From positions 1-64,000 of the forward strand of contig NZ_FNEA01000007.1 in NCBI RefSeq assembly GCF_900100045.1: a DNA stretch of 64,000 nt, written 5' to 3'. The translations under genes were made by a program, and so were the position numbers. Positions 9,034-19,638 of this stretch are shown in pieces (positions within the stretch are counted from its first letter, which is position 1; each line of letters starts with the position of its first letter). The stretch comes from Paracoccus denitrificans. GTDB taxonomy: Bacteria; Pseudomonadota; Alphaproteobacteria; Rhodobacterales; Rhodobacteraceae. The notes under the pieces are model-generated. The model made no database searches, was not told the DNA's origin, and was given only the letters and a program-made list of their open reading frames with translations.

Positions 9034-9768
9034 ATGTCCGAGAAACAGGGGCTGCGGGTTCGCGGCTTGCGCAAATCCTACCGCAACCGCCCGGTGATCC
9101 GCGACGTGGCAATGGATCTGGAGCGCGGCGAGGTGGTGGCGCTGCTGGGTCCGAACGGCTCGGGCAAGACCACCTGCTTCTATTGCGTGGCCGGGCTGGT
9201 CGCACCTGATTCGGGCCAGGTGCTGATCGACGGGCGGGACGCGACGCGCCTGCCGATGTATCGCCGCGCGCAAATGGGCATCGGCTATCTGCCGCAGGAG
9301 ATGTCGATCTTTCGCGGGTTGACGGTCGAGCAGAACATCATGGCGGTGCTGGAACTGGTCGAGCCGCATGTCCACCAGCGGCGCGAGCGGCTGGAAGAAC
9401 TGCTGGGCGATTTCTCGATCGGTCATCTGCGGGGCGCCTCGGCCATGGCGCTGTCGGGGGGCGAGCGGCGCCGGGTCGAGATCGCCCGCTGCCTTGCGGC
9501 CGATCCGGCCTATCTGCTTCTGGACGAACCATTCGCCGGCGTCGATCCCATCGCCGTAGGCGAGATCCGCGCCCTTGTCCACGACCTGAAAAGCCGCGGC
9601 ATCGGCGTGCTGATCACCGATCACAACGTCCGCGAAACGCTGGAAATCGTGGATCGCGCCTATATCCTGCACGACGGCCATGTGCTGAAATCCGGCACCA
9701 CCGCCGAGATCGTCGCCGATCCGCAGGTCCGTCGCGTCTACCTGGGCGAAACCTTCCGCATGAACTGA
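9034..9768 (+). CDS. lptB: LPS export ABC ATPase LptB
   Basis: A 244-residue ATPase powering LPS extraction with LptFG. Walker A GPNGSGKTT, Q-loop GYLPQEMSIFRGL, signature LSGGERRRVE, Walker B LLLDEPFAGVDP and the switch His of ITDHNVRET are all present. Four bases downstream of lptA. In many proteobacteria rpoN (sigma-54) follows lptB; here hpf follows directly after a 164-base gap. Confidence 0.97.
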   Translation: MSEKQGLRVRGLRKSYRNRPVIRDVAMDLERGEVVALLGPNGSGKTTCFYCVAGLVAPDSGQVLIDGRDATRLPMYRRAQMGIGYLPQEMSIFRGLTVEQNIMAVLELVEPHVHQRRERLEELLGDFSIGHLRGASAMALSGGERRRVEIARCLAADPAYLLLDEPFAGVDPIAVGEIRALVHDLKSRGIGVLITDHNVRETLEIVDRAYILHDGHVLKSGTTAEIVADPQVRRVYLGETFRMN

Positions 9769-9932
9769 ATGCGAGGACGTGCCGATCCTCTGCGCGCAGC
9801 CGTTGACACGGCGGCATGGCTGTCACCAAATGAGGGTATGGCCGGGCAGGACGCCCGGCCTGAGATACCCGAACGCAGCGCCTGCGCGAGGGCGTTGACG
9901 ACAAGACCGGGCAACCGAAAGGACGGACCACC

Positions 9933-10511
9933 ATGCGCTACCAGATCAGCGGAAAACAGATCGACGTGGGCGATGCGCTTTCGACTCATGTCAAGACCGA
10001 ACTGGGGGAAACCGTTGAGAAATATTCCCAACGCCCCACGGATGCGACGGTCATCTTTTCCCGCAACGCGCATGAATTCATCTGCGATGCCGTGGTGCAC
10101 CTCTCGACCGGGCTGACCGCCCAGGCCAAGGGTGCGGCCACCGACATCTATGCGGCCTTCGAACAGTGCCGCGAGCGGATGGACAAGCAATTGCGCCGCT
10201 ACAAGCGCCGGCTCAAGGATCACTACAAGGACCGGACCCAGCCGGTTGAATTCGAGCAGGCGGGGATGTATGTGCTGGCCGCCGGCGAGGATGATGAATG
10301 GGAAACGCAGGATGACGGCCTGCAACCCATGATCATCGCCGAGATGGAGACCCGCGTGCCCACCCTGTCGGTTGGTGAGGCGGTGATGCAGATGGAACTG
10401 GCCGGCAGCCCGCTGCTGGTCTTCCGCAACGAGAAACATGGGGGCGTGAACGTGGTTCACCGCCGCGATGACGGCAACGTGGGCTGGATCGACCCCCGCA
10501 ATCTGGGCTAG
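9933..10511 (+). CDS. hpf: Ribosome hibernation promoting factor, long form
   Basis: A 192-residue protein that binds the 30S decoding region and dimerises idle ribosomes. The N-terminal S30AE domain (about 1-105, MRYQISGKQIDVGDALSTHV to QLRRYKRRLKDHY) is followed by an acidic linker and the C-terminal dimerisation domain (about 130-190) containing VGEAVMQMELAGSPLLVFRN and WIDPRNLG, which defines long HPF. GAAAGGACGG precedes the ATG. A TTGACA hexamer at 9803 could be part of its promoter, but I cannot pair it with a good -10. Confidence 0.95.
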   Translation: MRYQISGKQIDVGDALSTHVKTELGETVEKYSQRPTDATVIFSRNAHEFICDAVVHLSTGLTAQAKGAATDIYAAFEQCRERMDKQLRRYKRRLKDHYKDRTQPVEFEQAGMYVLAAGEDDEWETQDDGLQPMIIAEMETRVPTLSVGEAVMQMELAGSPLLVFRNEKHGGVNVVHRRDDGNVGWIDPRNLG

Positions 10512-10593
10512 ACTGACGCAGAAGGGCAGTCTTGTTGAACCAAACGTCCCGGCTGCGCGGCCCGCAGCCGGGACCTGACAATTTTCGGGCGAC

Positions 10594-11058
10594 ATGCAGA
10601 TCAGCGACATTCTCTCCCCCGCCGCCGTGCGGACGATGAGCCAGACCACCAGCAAGAAACGGTTGTTCCAGGAAATCGCCGAACAGGCCCGGGCGGTCTA
10701 TGGCGTGGACGCGGCCCAGACGCTGGATGCGCTGCAGGAACGCGAAAGCCTGGGCCCCACAGGGGTTGGCCATGGCGTGGCGCTGCCCCACGCCCGGCTG
10801 CACGGGCTCGACCATGTGGTCGGCCTGTTCCTGCGGCTGGAGAAGCCGCTGGATTTCGACGCGGTGGATCGCCAGCCGGTGGACCTGATCTTTGCACTGC
10901 TGGCGCCCAAGAATTCCGGCGTCGATCACCTCAAGGCGCTGGCGCTGGTGTCGCGCACGCTGCGCGACCAGGACCTGCGCGCCAAGCTGCGCGCCAACGA
11001 GGACCCGGTGGCGCTGCATGCCATGCTGGCGGCCGCCCCCGGCATCAAGGCAGCCTGA
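10594..11058 (+). CDS. ptsN: PTS IIA-like nitrogen regulatory protein PtsN
   Basis: A 154-residue EIIA-Ntr protein, phosphorylated in the PtsP-PtsO-PtsN cascade and used to tune nitrogen, potassium and stress responses. The phospho-acceptor is His66 in GVALPHARL; the fold-defining SLGPTGVGHG and the C-terminal DHLKALALVSRTLRDQ helix are typical. The order lptB-hpf-ptsN is conserved in proteobacteria, usually with rpoN present too. Confidence 0.95.
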   Translation: MQISDILSPAAVRTMSQTTSKKRLFQEIAEQARAVYGVDAAQTLDALQERESLGPTGVGHGVALPHARLHGLDHVVGLFLRLEKPLDFDAVDRQPVDLIFALLAPKNSGVDHLKALALVSRTLRDQDLRAKLRANEDPVALHAMLAAAPGIKAA

Positions 11059-11082
11059 AGGTCGCAGTCCCGCCGGCAGGGG

Positions 11083-11111
11083 GTGAAATGCCCCCTTATC
11101 CGCGCTATACT
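11083..11111 (+). promoter_or_regulatory. Possible promoter of the 63-residue gene
   Basis: GTGAAA (11083-11088), 17-base spacer, TATACT (11106-11111). The start codon of the small gene is 23 bases downstream of the -10. Confidence 0.4.
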
Positions 11112-11133
11112 CCCGCACGGGAGGAAGACCGAA

Positions 11134-11325
11134 ATGACCAGACATATCGCAGATCGCAGTCACGAAGACAGTTCCGGCCGCACGCAATACTATACGCGGC
11201 AGGAACGCGAATCCGGCCTTCATCCGGCCGTCGCCGCCCTGCGCATGCGGCCCCGCGCCCGCAGCGAGGCGGCGAATCGCCGTGCCGCCGAATTCGCCAG
11301 GATCGAGCGCGGCCATCGGGTCTGA
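11134..11325 (+). CDS. Small basic protein of unknown function (63 aa)
   Basis: Not a family I recognise. The ATG at 11134 is preceded by a strong GGAGGA site (11120-11125) with good spacing, a promoter-like sequence sits upstream and a strong terminator downstream, so the unit looks like an independent small gene. The protein is hydrophilic and arginine-rich (for example ALRMRPRARSEAANRRAAEF), with no membrane segment or cysteine; it could bind nucleic acid or act as a small regulatory protein. A longer in-frame start at 11083 has no ribosome site and overlaps the promoter. Confidence 0.6.
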   Translation: MTRHIADRSHEDSSGRTQYYTRQERESGLHPAVAALRMRPRARSEAANRRAAEFARIERGHRV

Positions 11326-11362
11326 TCCCAGGCCCATCTGATCTCTGGCCCAGAAATGCGAA

Positions 11363-11396
11363 ACCGGCCGGGTGCTGCCGCCCGGCCGGTTTTCAT
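11363..11396. terminator. Bidirectional terminator between the small gene and ilvE
   Basis: ACCGGCCGGG (11363-11372) pairs perfectly with CCCGGCCGGT (11381-11390) around an eight-base loop, followed on the plus strand by TTTCATTT. On the minus strand a shorter T-run ends ilvE transcription. Confidence 0.85.
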
Positions 11397-11409
11397 TTCA
11401 GCGCCGTGA

Positions 11410-12279
11410 TCAGCTGCGGACCAGCTTTTCGTAATCCCCGGCGATCTTGCGAGTGGTGTCGCCGACCTGGAAATGCCAGTCGCCGATCTGTCCGACCGGG
11501 GTCACCTCGGCCGCGGTGCCGGTCAGGAAGCATTCCTGGAAGCTTTCCAGCTCTTCGGGCTTGATGCGGCGCTCATGCACGGCGGTGCCGTTGTCCTTCA
11601 GCATCTGGATGACGGTCTGCCGGGTGATGCCGTTCAGGAAGCGGTCTGCCAGGGGCGTATGGACCTCGCCATCCTTGACGAAGAAGATGTTGGCGCCGGT
11701 GGCCTCGGCGACATAGCCTTCCCAATCCATGAACAGTGCGTCCGAGCAGCCCTTTTCCTCGGCCGCGTGCTTGGACATGGTGCAGATCATGTAAAGCCCG
11801 GCGGCCTTGGCGGCGGTGGGGATGGTCTCGGGGCTGGGCCGCTTCCACTTGGCGATGTCGAGCTTGGCGCCCTGCCACTTCGCCTCGCCGTAATAGCTGC
11901 CCCATTCCCAGGCGGCGACGGCCATGCGCACCGGGTTGCGGCGGGCGGAAACCCCCATGTCCTCGCCCGAGCCGCGCCACATCACCGCGCGGACATAGGC
12001 GTCCTTGAAGCCGTTGGCCTCCAGCACCTCTTCCTTGGCGCGGTCGATCTCATCGGCGGTATAGGGCGACTGCATGTCCAGGAGCCGGGCCGATTCGATC
12101 AGCCGCAGCGAATGCTCGTGTCCCTTGAAGATCTTGCCGCTGTAGCAACGCTCGCCCTCGAATACCGAGCTGGCATAATGCAGCGCATGGGTCAGGATGT
12201 GGATATTCGCCTCACGCCACTCCACCAGCTTGCCATCCATCCAGATCTTGCCGTCACGATCGTCATATGCGCCCGCCAT
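11410..12279 (-). CDS. ilvE: Branched-chain amino acid aminotransferase
   Basis: PLP fold-type IV enzyme that interconverts Leu, Ile and Val with their keto acids. The 289-residue protein starts at 12279 (MAGAYDDRDGKIWMDGKLVE) behind GGAGGGAAAA; a longer open frame to 12372 lacks such a site. Signature regions include LHYASSVFEGERCY, the catalytic Lys in TAAKAAGLY and the EATGANIFFV cofactor-binding segment, plus the C-terminal GTAAEVTPV phosphate loop. Divergent from petP, with adjacent -35 boxes. Confidence 0.95.
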   Translation of the reverse strand: MAGAYDDRDGKIWMDGKLVEWREANIHILTHALHYASSVFEGERCYSGKIFKGHEHSLRLIESARLLDMQSPYTADEIDRAKEEVLEANGFKDAYVRAVMWRGSGEDMGVSARRNPVRMAVAAWEWGSYYGEAKWQGAKLDIAKWKRPSPETIPTAAKAAGLYMICTMSKHAAEEKGCSDALFMDWEGYVAEATGANIFFVKDGEVHTPLADRFLNGITRQTVIQMLKDNGTAVHERRIKPEELESFQECFLTGTAAEVTPVGQIGDWHFQVGDTTRKIAGDYEKLVRS

Positions 12280-12361
12280 TTTTCCCTCCGGCCGGTTCTG
12301 TTTGCAGAATGTTGCGCTGTCAGAGCATGCCTGGCAAAGAAAGTTGCGCAACTTGGGGTCT

Positions 12362-12390
12362 GGGCTATCCATTCATGGTTGGAAAGTCAA
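12362..12390 (-). promoter_or_regulatory. Promoter of ilvE
   Basis: Minus-strand TTGACT (12390-12385), 17-base spacer, TAGCCC (12367-12362). The predicted leader before the ilvE ATG is about 75 bases. Confidence 0.5.
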
Positions 12391-12407
12391 CAAGTCTGAC
12401 GTAATAA
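12379..12407 (+). promoter_or_regulatory. Promoter of petP-petR
   Basis: TTGGAA (12379-12384), 17-base spacer, TAATAA (12402-12407). Its -35 box directly abuts the -35 box of the divergent ilvE promoter, so polymerase at one probably excludes the other. Confidence 0.55.
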
Positions 12408-12431
12408 GGGCCATGCAGTGAAGGGAAGGCC

Positions 12432-12950
12432 ATGCAGAACAAGGTAAGCGTCGCGCCGGCGGGCGGGGAAAGCCTGCTGTTTCTGACGGACGATCAGCTT
12501 CGCCGCGGGATCGAGGCGATGTTCTTCGCCTATCGTGCCTTTACCGCCGATCCCGACCTGATTCTGGCCGAACTGGATTACGGCCGCGCCCATCACCGGG
12601 CGATTCACTTCATCCATCGCGAGCCGGGCCTGACGGTGACGGCGCTCCTGGACGTGCTGGGCGTGACCAAGCAATCGCTGAACCGGGTGCTGCGCACGCT
12701 GATCGAGGACGGGCTGGTCGAAAGCCGCATCGGCCGCCGCGACCGCCGCGAACGGCAGCTTTACCTGACCGACAAGGGCGCGGCGCTGGAACGCCGGCTG
12801 TCCGAGGCGCAGCGCGCCCGCATGCGCGCCGCCTATCGCGCCGCCGGACCGCAGGCGGTGGCGGGTTTCCGGCAGGTGCTGGAGGCGATGATGGACCGCG
12901 ACACGCTGCGCCAGTATCGTGCGCTGAAAGAACTGCCCGACACACCATGA
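12432..12950 (+). CDS. petP: MarR-family regulator, PetP-like
   Basis: A 172-residue winged-helix regulator. The HTH spans about residues 60-125 with GLTVTALLDVLGVTKQSLNR and the wing IGRRDRRERQLYLTDKG. The pairing with an OmpR-type regulator that overlaps its stop codon matches petP-petR of Rhodobacter capsulatus, a pair described there as needed for growth and respiration; the name here is by that context. No ligand or cysteine sensor is evident. GAAGG precedes the ATG. Confidence 0.85.
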   Translation: MQNKVSVAPAGGESLLFLTDDQLRRGIEAMFFAYRAFTADPDLILAELDYGRAHHRAIHFIHREPGLTVTALLDVLGVTKQSLNRVLRTLIEDGLVESRIGRRDRRERQLYLTDKGAALERRLSEAQRARMRAAYRAAGPQAVAGFRQVLEAMMDRDTLRQYRALKELPDTP

Positions 12951-13666
12951 ACAGTCCCGATCCGCAGCCCGCTGCCCATATCCTGGTCGTCGATGACGAT
13001 GAGCGCATCCGCAGCCTGCTGCGCCGCTTCCTGATGCGCAACGATTTCCTGGTGACGACGGCGCGCGACGCCGCCCATGCCCGGCGGCTGCTGGACGGGC
13101 TGGATTTCGACCTGATCGTGCTCGACGTGATGATGCCGGGCGAGGACGGCTTTACGCTGACCCGCGATCTGCGCAAGCGCATGACCACGCCGATCCTGCT
13201 GCTGACCGCCAAGGGCGAGACGGGCGACCGTATCGAGGGCTTCGAAAGCGGTGCCGACGACTACCTGCCCAAGCCCTTCGAGCCGCGCGAACTGCTGCTG
13301 CGCATCGCCGCCATCCTGCGCCGCATGCCCACGGCCGAGGCCAAGGGCCCGAAATTCCTGTCGCTCGGCCCGCTGCGCTACGATGCGGACAAGGGCGAGC
13401 TGTGGCAGGGCGATGCGCCGCTGCGCCTGACCGGCACCGAGCAGGCATTGCTCAGGCGCCTGGCCGACACGCCGCGCCAGCCGGTCAGCCGCAGCACACT
13501 GATCGAGGACTTGGGCCGCAGTCATTCGGAGGAGGCGGGCGAGAACTCCGAACGCGCCATCGACGTGCAGATCACCCGCCTGCGCCGCAAGATCGAACCC
13601 GATCCCAAGGAGCCGCGCTACCTGCAGACCGTGCGCGGCACAGGCTATATGCTGGTGCCCGACTGA
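12947..13666 (+). CDS. petR: OmpR-type response regulator, PetR-like
   Basis: A 239-residue two-domain regulator. The receiver domain (about 10-125) has the acidic pair in VVDDDE, phospho-acceptor Asp60 in LIVLDVMMPGEDGF, the switch Thr of LLLTAKG and the Lys of DDYLPKPFEPREL. The C-terminal winged helix (about 140-239) ends in LQTVRGTGYMLVPD. It overlaps petP by four bases (ATGA). No histidine kinase lies nearby, as in the Rhodobacter pair, so its phosphodonor is unknown. Confidence 0.92.
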   Translation: MNSPDPQPAAHILVVDDDERIRSLLRRFLMRNDFLVTTARDAAHARRLLDGLDFDLIVLDVMMPGEDGFTLTRDLRKRMTTPILLLTAKGETGDRIEGFESGADDYLPKPFEPRELLLRIAAILRRMPTAEAKGPKFLSLGPLRYDADKGELWQGDAPLRLTGTEQALLRRLADTPRQPVSRSTLIEDLGRSHSEEAGENSERAIDVQITRLRRKIEPDPKEPRYLQTVRGTGYMLVPD

Positions 13667-13697
13667 CAGGCGTCGCGCCGGCAGCACTGCAGGATCC

Positions 13698-13756
13698 GGG
13701 TATTTGAAAAACGGAAAAGGGCACTGCACCCGGTTCTTTCCGTTTCCCAAATACCC
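13698..13756. repeat. Inverted pair of the conserved intergenic box (copies b1 and b2)
   Basis: GGGTATTTG...ACGGAAA at 13698-13717 and its near-perfect inverse at 13737-13756 face each other across 19 bases, giving a 20-base stem with two mismatches between the convergent petR and secA genes. Each arm matches the box family seen elsewhere in this window, with ATACCC in place of ATACTC. Confidence 0.75.
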
Positions 13757-13783
13757 ATGCCAAGCGTGCAAGAGGCGGGGCGC

Positions 13784-13807
13784 ATGAGAAAGGGGCCCGA
13801 AGGCCCC
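13784..13807 (-). terminator. Intrinsic terminator of secA
   Basis: On the minus strand GGGGCC-TTCG-GGCCCC is followed by TTTCTC, starting five bases past the secA stop codon. Confidence 0.65.
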
Positions 13808-13811
13808 CAAT

Positions 13812-16517
<2,706 letters not shown>

Positions 16518-16725
16518 ATGAACCTTCAAAATCGCGTATCTGGGGGTGCGCGGGACGTTCCGCCCACTTGCCGGCACCATTCGCCTTGCCCTATCACTTG
16601 GGCCGGAAAAACGGCGACGGGCGCGCATTTTCGGTTGCGCCGGATGTATGCCCCGGCCGGCCCACTGTCAACGCTTGCGCCCGTTCACCTGTGCGTGGAC
16701 GCGCCGTCCCATGAAGGGGAAACCT

Positions 16726-17565
16726 ATGCTGAAACCGCTTCTTGCCGTCTCCGTGCTGCTTTCTGCGGCTGTCCCGGCCTTGCCCGTCCTGGCGCAGGAT
16801 GCCGATACGGTCGTCGCTACCGTCAACGGCGAGGCGATCACGCTGGGCCAGATGGTCGCCATGCGGCAGGGGCTGGACGCGCAGGCGACCCAGGGCCTGC
16901 CGGATTCGGCGCTGTGGGACCTGATGCTGGACCAGATGATCCGCCAGACCGCCGTGGCGCAGGCCGCCGAGCCGCTGAGCAAGCGCGACGCCGTGGCGCT
17001 GGAGATCGAGAAGCGCGCCTATCTGGCCGGTTCGGTGCTGGAAAAGATCGCCGCCGCCGAGCCGGACGAGGCCGAGCTGAAAGCCGCCTATGACCAGGCG
17101 TTCGGCGGCCAGGCCGAGCCTGCAGTGGAATACAATGCCGCCCATATCCTGGTGAAGACCAGGGAAGAGGCCGAGGCCATCGCCAAGCAACTGGCAGAAG
17201 GTGCCGATTTCGGTGCGCTGGCCGAGGAGAAGTCGACCGACAATTCCGGCCCGAACAAGGGCGACCTGGGCTGGTTCCAGCCCGAGCAGATGGTCGAGCC
17301 CTTTGCCGAAGCCGTGAAGGCGCTGGAAAAGGGCCAGGTTTCGGAACCCGTCGAGACCCAGTTCGGCTGGCATGTCATCAAGCTGAACGACACGCGCGAG
17401 GTCACGCCCCCCGCCTTTGAAGAGATCAAGGAGCAACTGGCCGTGCAGGTCCGCCGCGACAAGGTGCAGGCCGAGATCGAGAAGCGCGTGACCGAAGCCA
17501 AGGTCGAGAAGACCGAGGGGCTTGCCGTCGACCTGCTGAACAAGACCGACATTCTGGGAGAGTGA
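16726..17565 (+). CDS. Periplasmic parvulin-type peptidyl-prolyl isomerase
   Basis: A 279-residue periplasmic folding factor. A signal peptide (LLAVSVLLSAAVPALPVLAQ) leads to a SurA-N-like helical region and a single PpiC domain (about 135-230: AAHILVKTREEAEAIAKQL, GDLGWFQPEQMVEPF, VETQFGWHVIKL). AGGGGA precedes the ATG at 16726; an upstream in-frame ATG at 16711 overlaps that site. It is divergent from secA, a sensible partner for a chaperone of exported proteins, and three bases ahead of argJ, with which it is probably co-transcribed. Confidence 0.92.
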   Translation: MLKPLLAVSVLLSAAVPALPVLAQDADTVVATVNGEAITLGQMVAMRQGLDAQATQGLPDSALWDLMLDQMIRQTAVAQAAEPLSKRDAVALEIEKRAYLAGSVLEKIAAAEPDEAELKAAYDQAFGGQAEPAVEYNAAHILVKTREEAEAIAKQLAEGADFGALAEEKSTDNSGPNKGDLGWFQPEQMVEPFAEAVKALEKGQVSEPVETQFGWHVIKLNDTREVTPPAFEEIKEQLAVQVRRDKVQAEIEKRVTEAKVEKTEGLAVDLLNKTDILGE

Positions 17566-17568
17566 TCG

Positions 17569-18966
17569 ATGGCCAAGACGGATGACAAGAAATCCCGGCT
17601 TTCCGATGCCGAAAAGCTGAAAGTGCTGAAGAAGAAGCTGAAAAAGCTGAAATCCGCGCTCAAGGAGGCCGCGGCGGGCCTTGAGGCCCGGGCCGAGGCC
17701 GCGGTGGCGGCTGCGGTGAAGCCCAAGAGCCCGGTTTCACCGCTGGCGCCCGCGCGCTTTCCCGACCTGCCGGTGATCGAGGGGGCCGAGTTCGCCTCGG
17801 GCGCGGCTGGGGTGAAATACCGGGGCCGCACCGATGTCATGCTGGTCCGGCTGGCGCCGGGCACCGCCATCGCCGGCGCCTTCACCAAGTCCTCGACCCG
17901 CGCGGCCAGCGTTCTGGACTGCCAGGCCAAGCTGGCGCTGAAGCAGGACACGGCCAAGGGTGCGGCGATCCTGGTGAACTCGGGCAACGCCAACGCCTTC
18001 ACCGGCAAGAACGGGCAAGAGGCGGTGGATGCCGTCACCGGCGGCGTCGCCAAGGCGCTGGGGGTGCCGCGCGAGCGGGTGTTCTCGTCCTCGACCGGGG
18101 TGATCGGCGAGCCGCTGCCGGCCGAGCGCATCACCGCCGTGATCGGCGACCTTGCCGCCAATCTGGATGCGGGCGGCGCGGCCGGTGCGGCGCGGGCCAT
18201 CATGACCACCGACACCTTCCCCAAGGGCGCGGCGGCCAGTTTCGAGGGCGACGGCGGCACCATCAACATCGTCGGCATCGCCAAGGGTTCGGGCATGATC
18301 GCGCCCGACATGGCGACCATGCTGGTCTATGTCTTCACCGATGCGCAGATCGCGCCCGCGCTGCTGCAGCGCATGCTGTCGTCGCGCATGGACGAGACCT
18401 TCAACGCCATCACCGTGGACAGCGACACCTCGACCTCGGATGCGCTGATCCTGGCGGCGACCGGCAAGTCGAAGGCGGCGCCGATCACCGACCTGCGCTC
18501 GGCCCCGGCGCGGGCCTTCGGCAAGGCGCTGTCGCAGGTCATGCTGGACCTGGCGCAGCAGGTTGTGCGGGACGGCGAGGGGGCGACGAAATTCGTCGAG
18601 GTGCAGGTGACGGGTGCGGCCAGCGATGCCGATGCGCATCGCGTCGCCATGGCCATCGCCAATTCGCCGCTGGTCAAGACCGCCATCGCCGGCGAGGATG
18701 CGAACTGGGGCCGCGTGGTCATGGCTGTGGGCAAGTCCGGCGCCGAGGCCGACCGCGACCGGCTGACCATCCGCTTTGGCGACATGGTGCTGGCCGAGAA
18801 CGGCTGGCGCGCGCCCGGCTATGACGAGGCCGCCGCCAGCGCCTATATGAAGCGCGACCATCTGGTCGTCGGCGTCGACCTGGGGCTGGGCAAGGGCAGG
18901 CGCACGGTCTGGACCTGCGACCTGACGCATGGCTACATCGACATCAACGCCGATTACCGCTCATGA
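17569..18966 (+). CDS. argJ: Glutamate N-acetyltransferase ArgJ with N-terminal lysine-rich extension
   Basis: Transfers acetyl from N-acetylornithine to glutamate in the cyclic arginine pathway. The family core runs from about residue 53 (SPVSPLAPARFPDLP) to the end. Self-cleavage into alpha and beta chains is expected at Ala249-Thr250 in GMIAPDMATML. The 465-residue length exceeds the usual 405-415 because residues 1-52 form an extra charged helix with alternating Lys and Leu (KVLKKKLKKLKSALKE). The ATG at 17569 follows GGGAGAG and sits three bases after the parvulin stop. A GTG at 17716 would remove the extension but has no good ribosome site. Confidence 0.94.
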   Translation: MAKTDDKKSRLSDAEKLKVLKKKLKKLKSALKEAAAGLEARAEAAVAAAVKPKSPVSPLAPARFPDLPVIEGAEFASGAAGVKYRGRTDVMLVRLAPGTAIAGAFTKSSTRAASVLDCQAKLALKQDTAKGAAILVNSGNANAFTGKNGQEAVDAVTGGVAKALGVPRERVFSSSTGVIGEPLPAERITAVIGDLAANLDAGGAAGAARAIMTTDTFPKGAAASFEGDGGTINIVGIAKGSGMIAPDMATMLVYVFTDAQIAPALLQRMLSSRMDETFNAITVDSDTSTSDALILAATGKSKAAPITDLRSAPARAFGKALSQVMLDLAQQVVRDGEGATKFVEVQVTGAASDADAHRVAMAIANSPLVKTAIAGEDANWGRVVMAVGKSGAEADRDRLTIRFGDMVLAENGWRAPGYDEAAASAYMKRDHLVVGVDLGLGKGRRTVWTCDLTHGYIDINADYRS

Positions 18967-19361
18967 AGATGGTGCTTGTCGCGGCCGTCGCGCTGATCGA
19001 TGCGGACGGCCGCGTGCTTCTGGCGCAGCGCCCCGAGGGCAAGTCCCTCGCGGGCCTGTGGGAGTTTCCGGGCGGCAAGGTCGAGCCGGGCGAGACCCCC
19101 GAGGCCGCGCTGATCCGCGAACTGCACGAGGAGCTGGGTATCGAAACCTGGCACTCGTGCCTTGCGCCGCTGACCTTTGCCAGCCATGCCTATGACGACT
19201 TCCACCTGCTGATGCCGCTGTTCGCCTGCCGGCGCTGGCAGGGCGTGCCGATGCCGCAGGAAGGGCAGAACCTGGCCTGGGCGCGATCCCAGGACCTGAA
19301 CAAATACCCGATGCCGCCTGCGGACTTGCCCCTGCTTCCCATCCTGCGCGACTGGCTGTGA
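18963..19361 (+). CDS. mutT: 8-oxo-dGTP pyrophosphatase MutT
   Basis: A 132-residue Nudix enzyme that cleans oxidised dGTP from the nucleotide pool. The Nudix box lies at about residues 37-59: GGKVEPGE, then RELHEELGI with the catalytic Glu pair. WEFPGGK and the C-terminal tryptophan-containing RDWL fit MutT rather than other Nudix groups. Overlaps the argJ stop by four bases (ATGA), an arrangement also seen in other Rhodobacterales. Confidence 0.92.
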   Translation: MKMVLVAAVALIDADGRVLLAQRPEGKSLAGLWEFPGGKVEPGETPEAALIRELHEELGIETWHSCLAPLTFASHAYDDFHLLMPLFACRRWQGVPMPQEGQNLAWARSQDLNKYPMPPADLPLLPILRDWL

Positions 19362-19479
19362 GGCATATTGGTCACGCCAGCCGGGCCTTGTCGCCAATTC
19401 GCCCGATCATCGAGCATTGTTAGTTAACTTTCAACGTTTCCGGGACAATTCTGAAATCCTGTAGAGGAGGAGATCGGAC

Positions 19480-19608
19480 ATGATTCGCACGATCACGATC
19501 GGCAGCTGCATTTCTGTTCAAGGTATCTTCGAACGGCAGCAGGCGAACGGGAATGTCGTTGTCCGCGTAGGCAGCAAAACCTATGAGGGCAAGCCCGTCC
19601 TGTCCTGA
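19480..19608 (+). CDS. Conserved-looking 42-residue protein of unknown function
   Basis: The ATG follows a near-perfect ribosome site, GAGGAGGAGA, at 19464-19473. The product starts MIRTITIGSC, contains FERQQANGNVVVRVGSK and ends in YEGKPVLS. It has one cysteine, no signal peptide or membrane helix, and alternating hydrophobic residues suggesting a small beta-barrel or beta-hairpin. I do not assign a function. A strong terminator follows at 19639-19670, so it looks like a self-contained transcription unit between mutT and infB. Confidence 0.75.
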   Translation: MIRTITIGSCISVQGIFERQQANGNVVVRVGSKTYEGKPVLS

Positions 19609-19638
19609 CGCAACAGAAACGTGCCCACATGATAGCGG

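Noticed and set aside
9803..9808. TTGACA as the hpf promoter -35 box
   Set aside because: No acceptable -10 hexamer at 16-18 bases, so I did not list it as a promoter.
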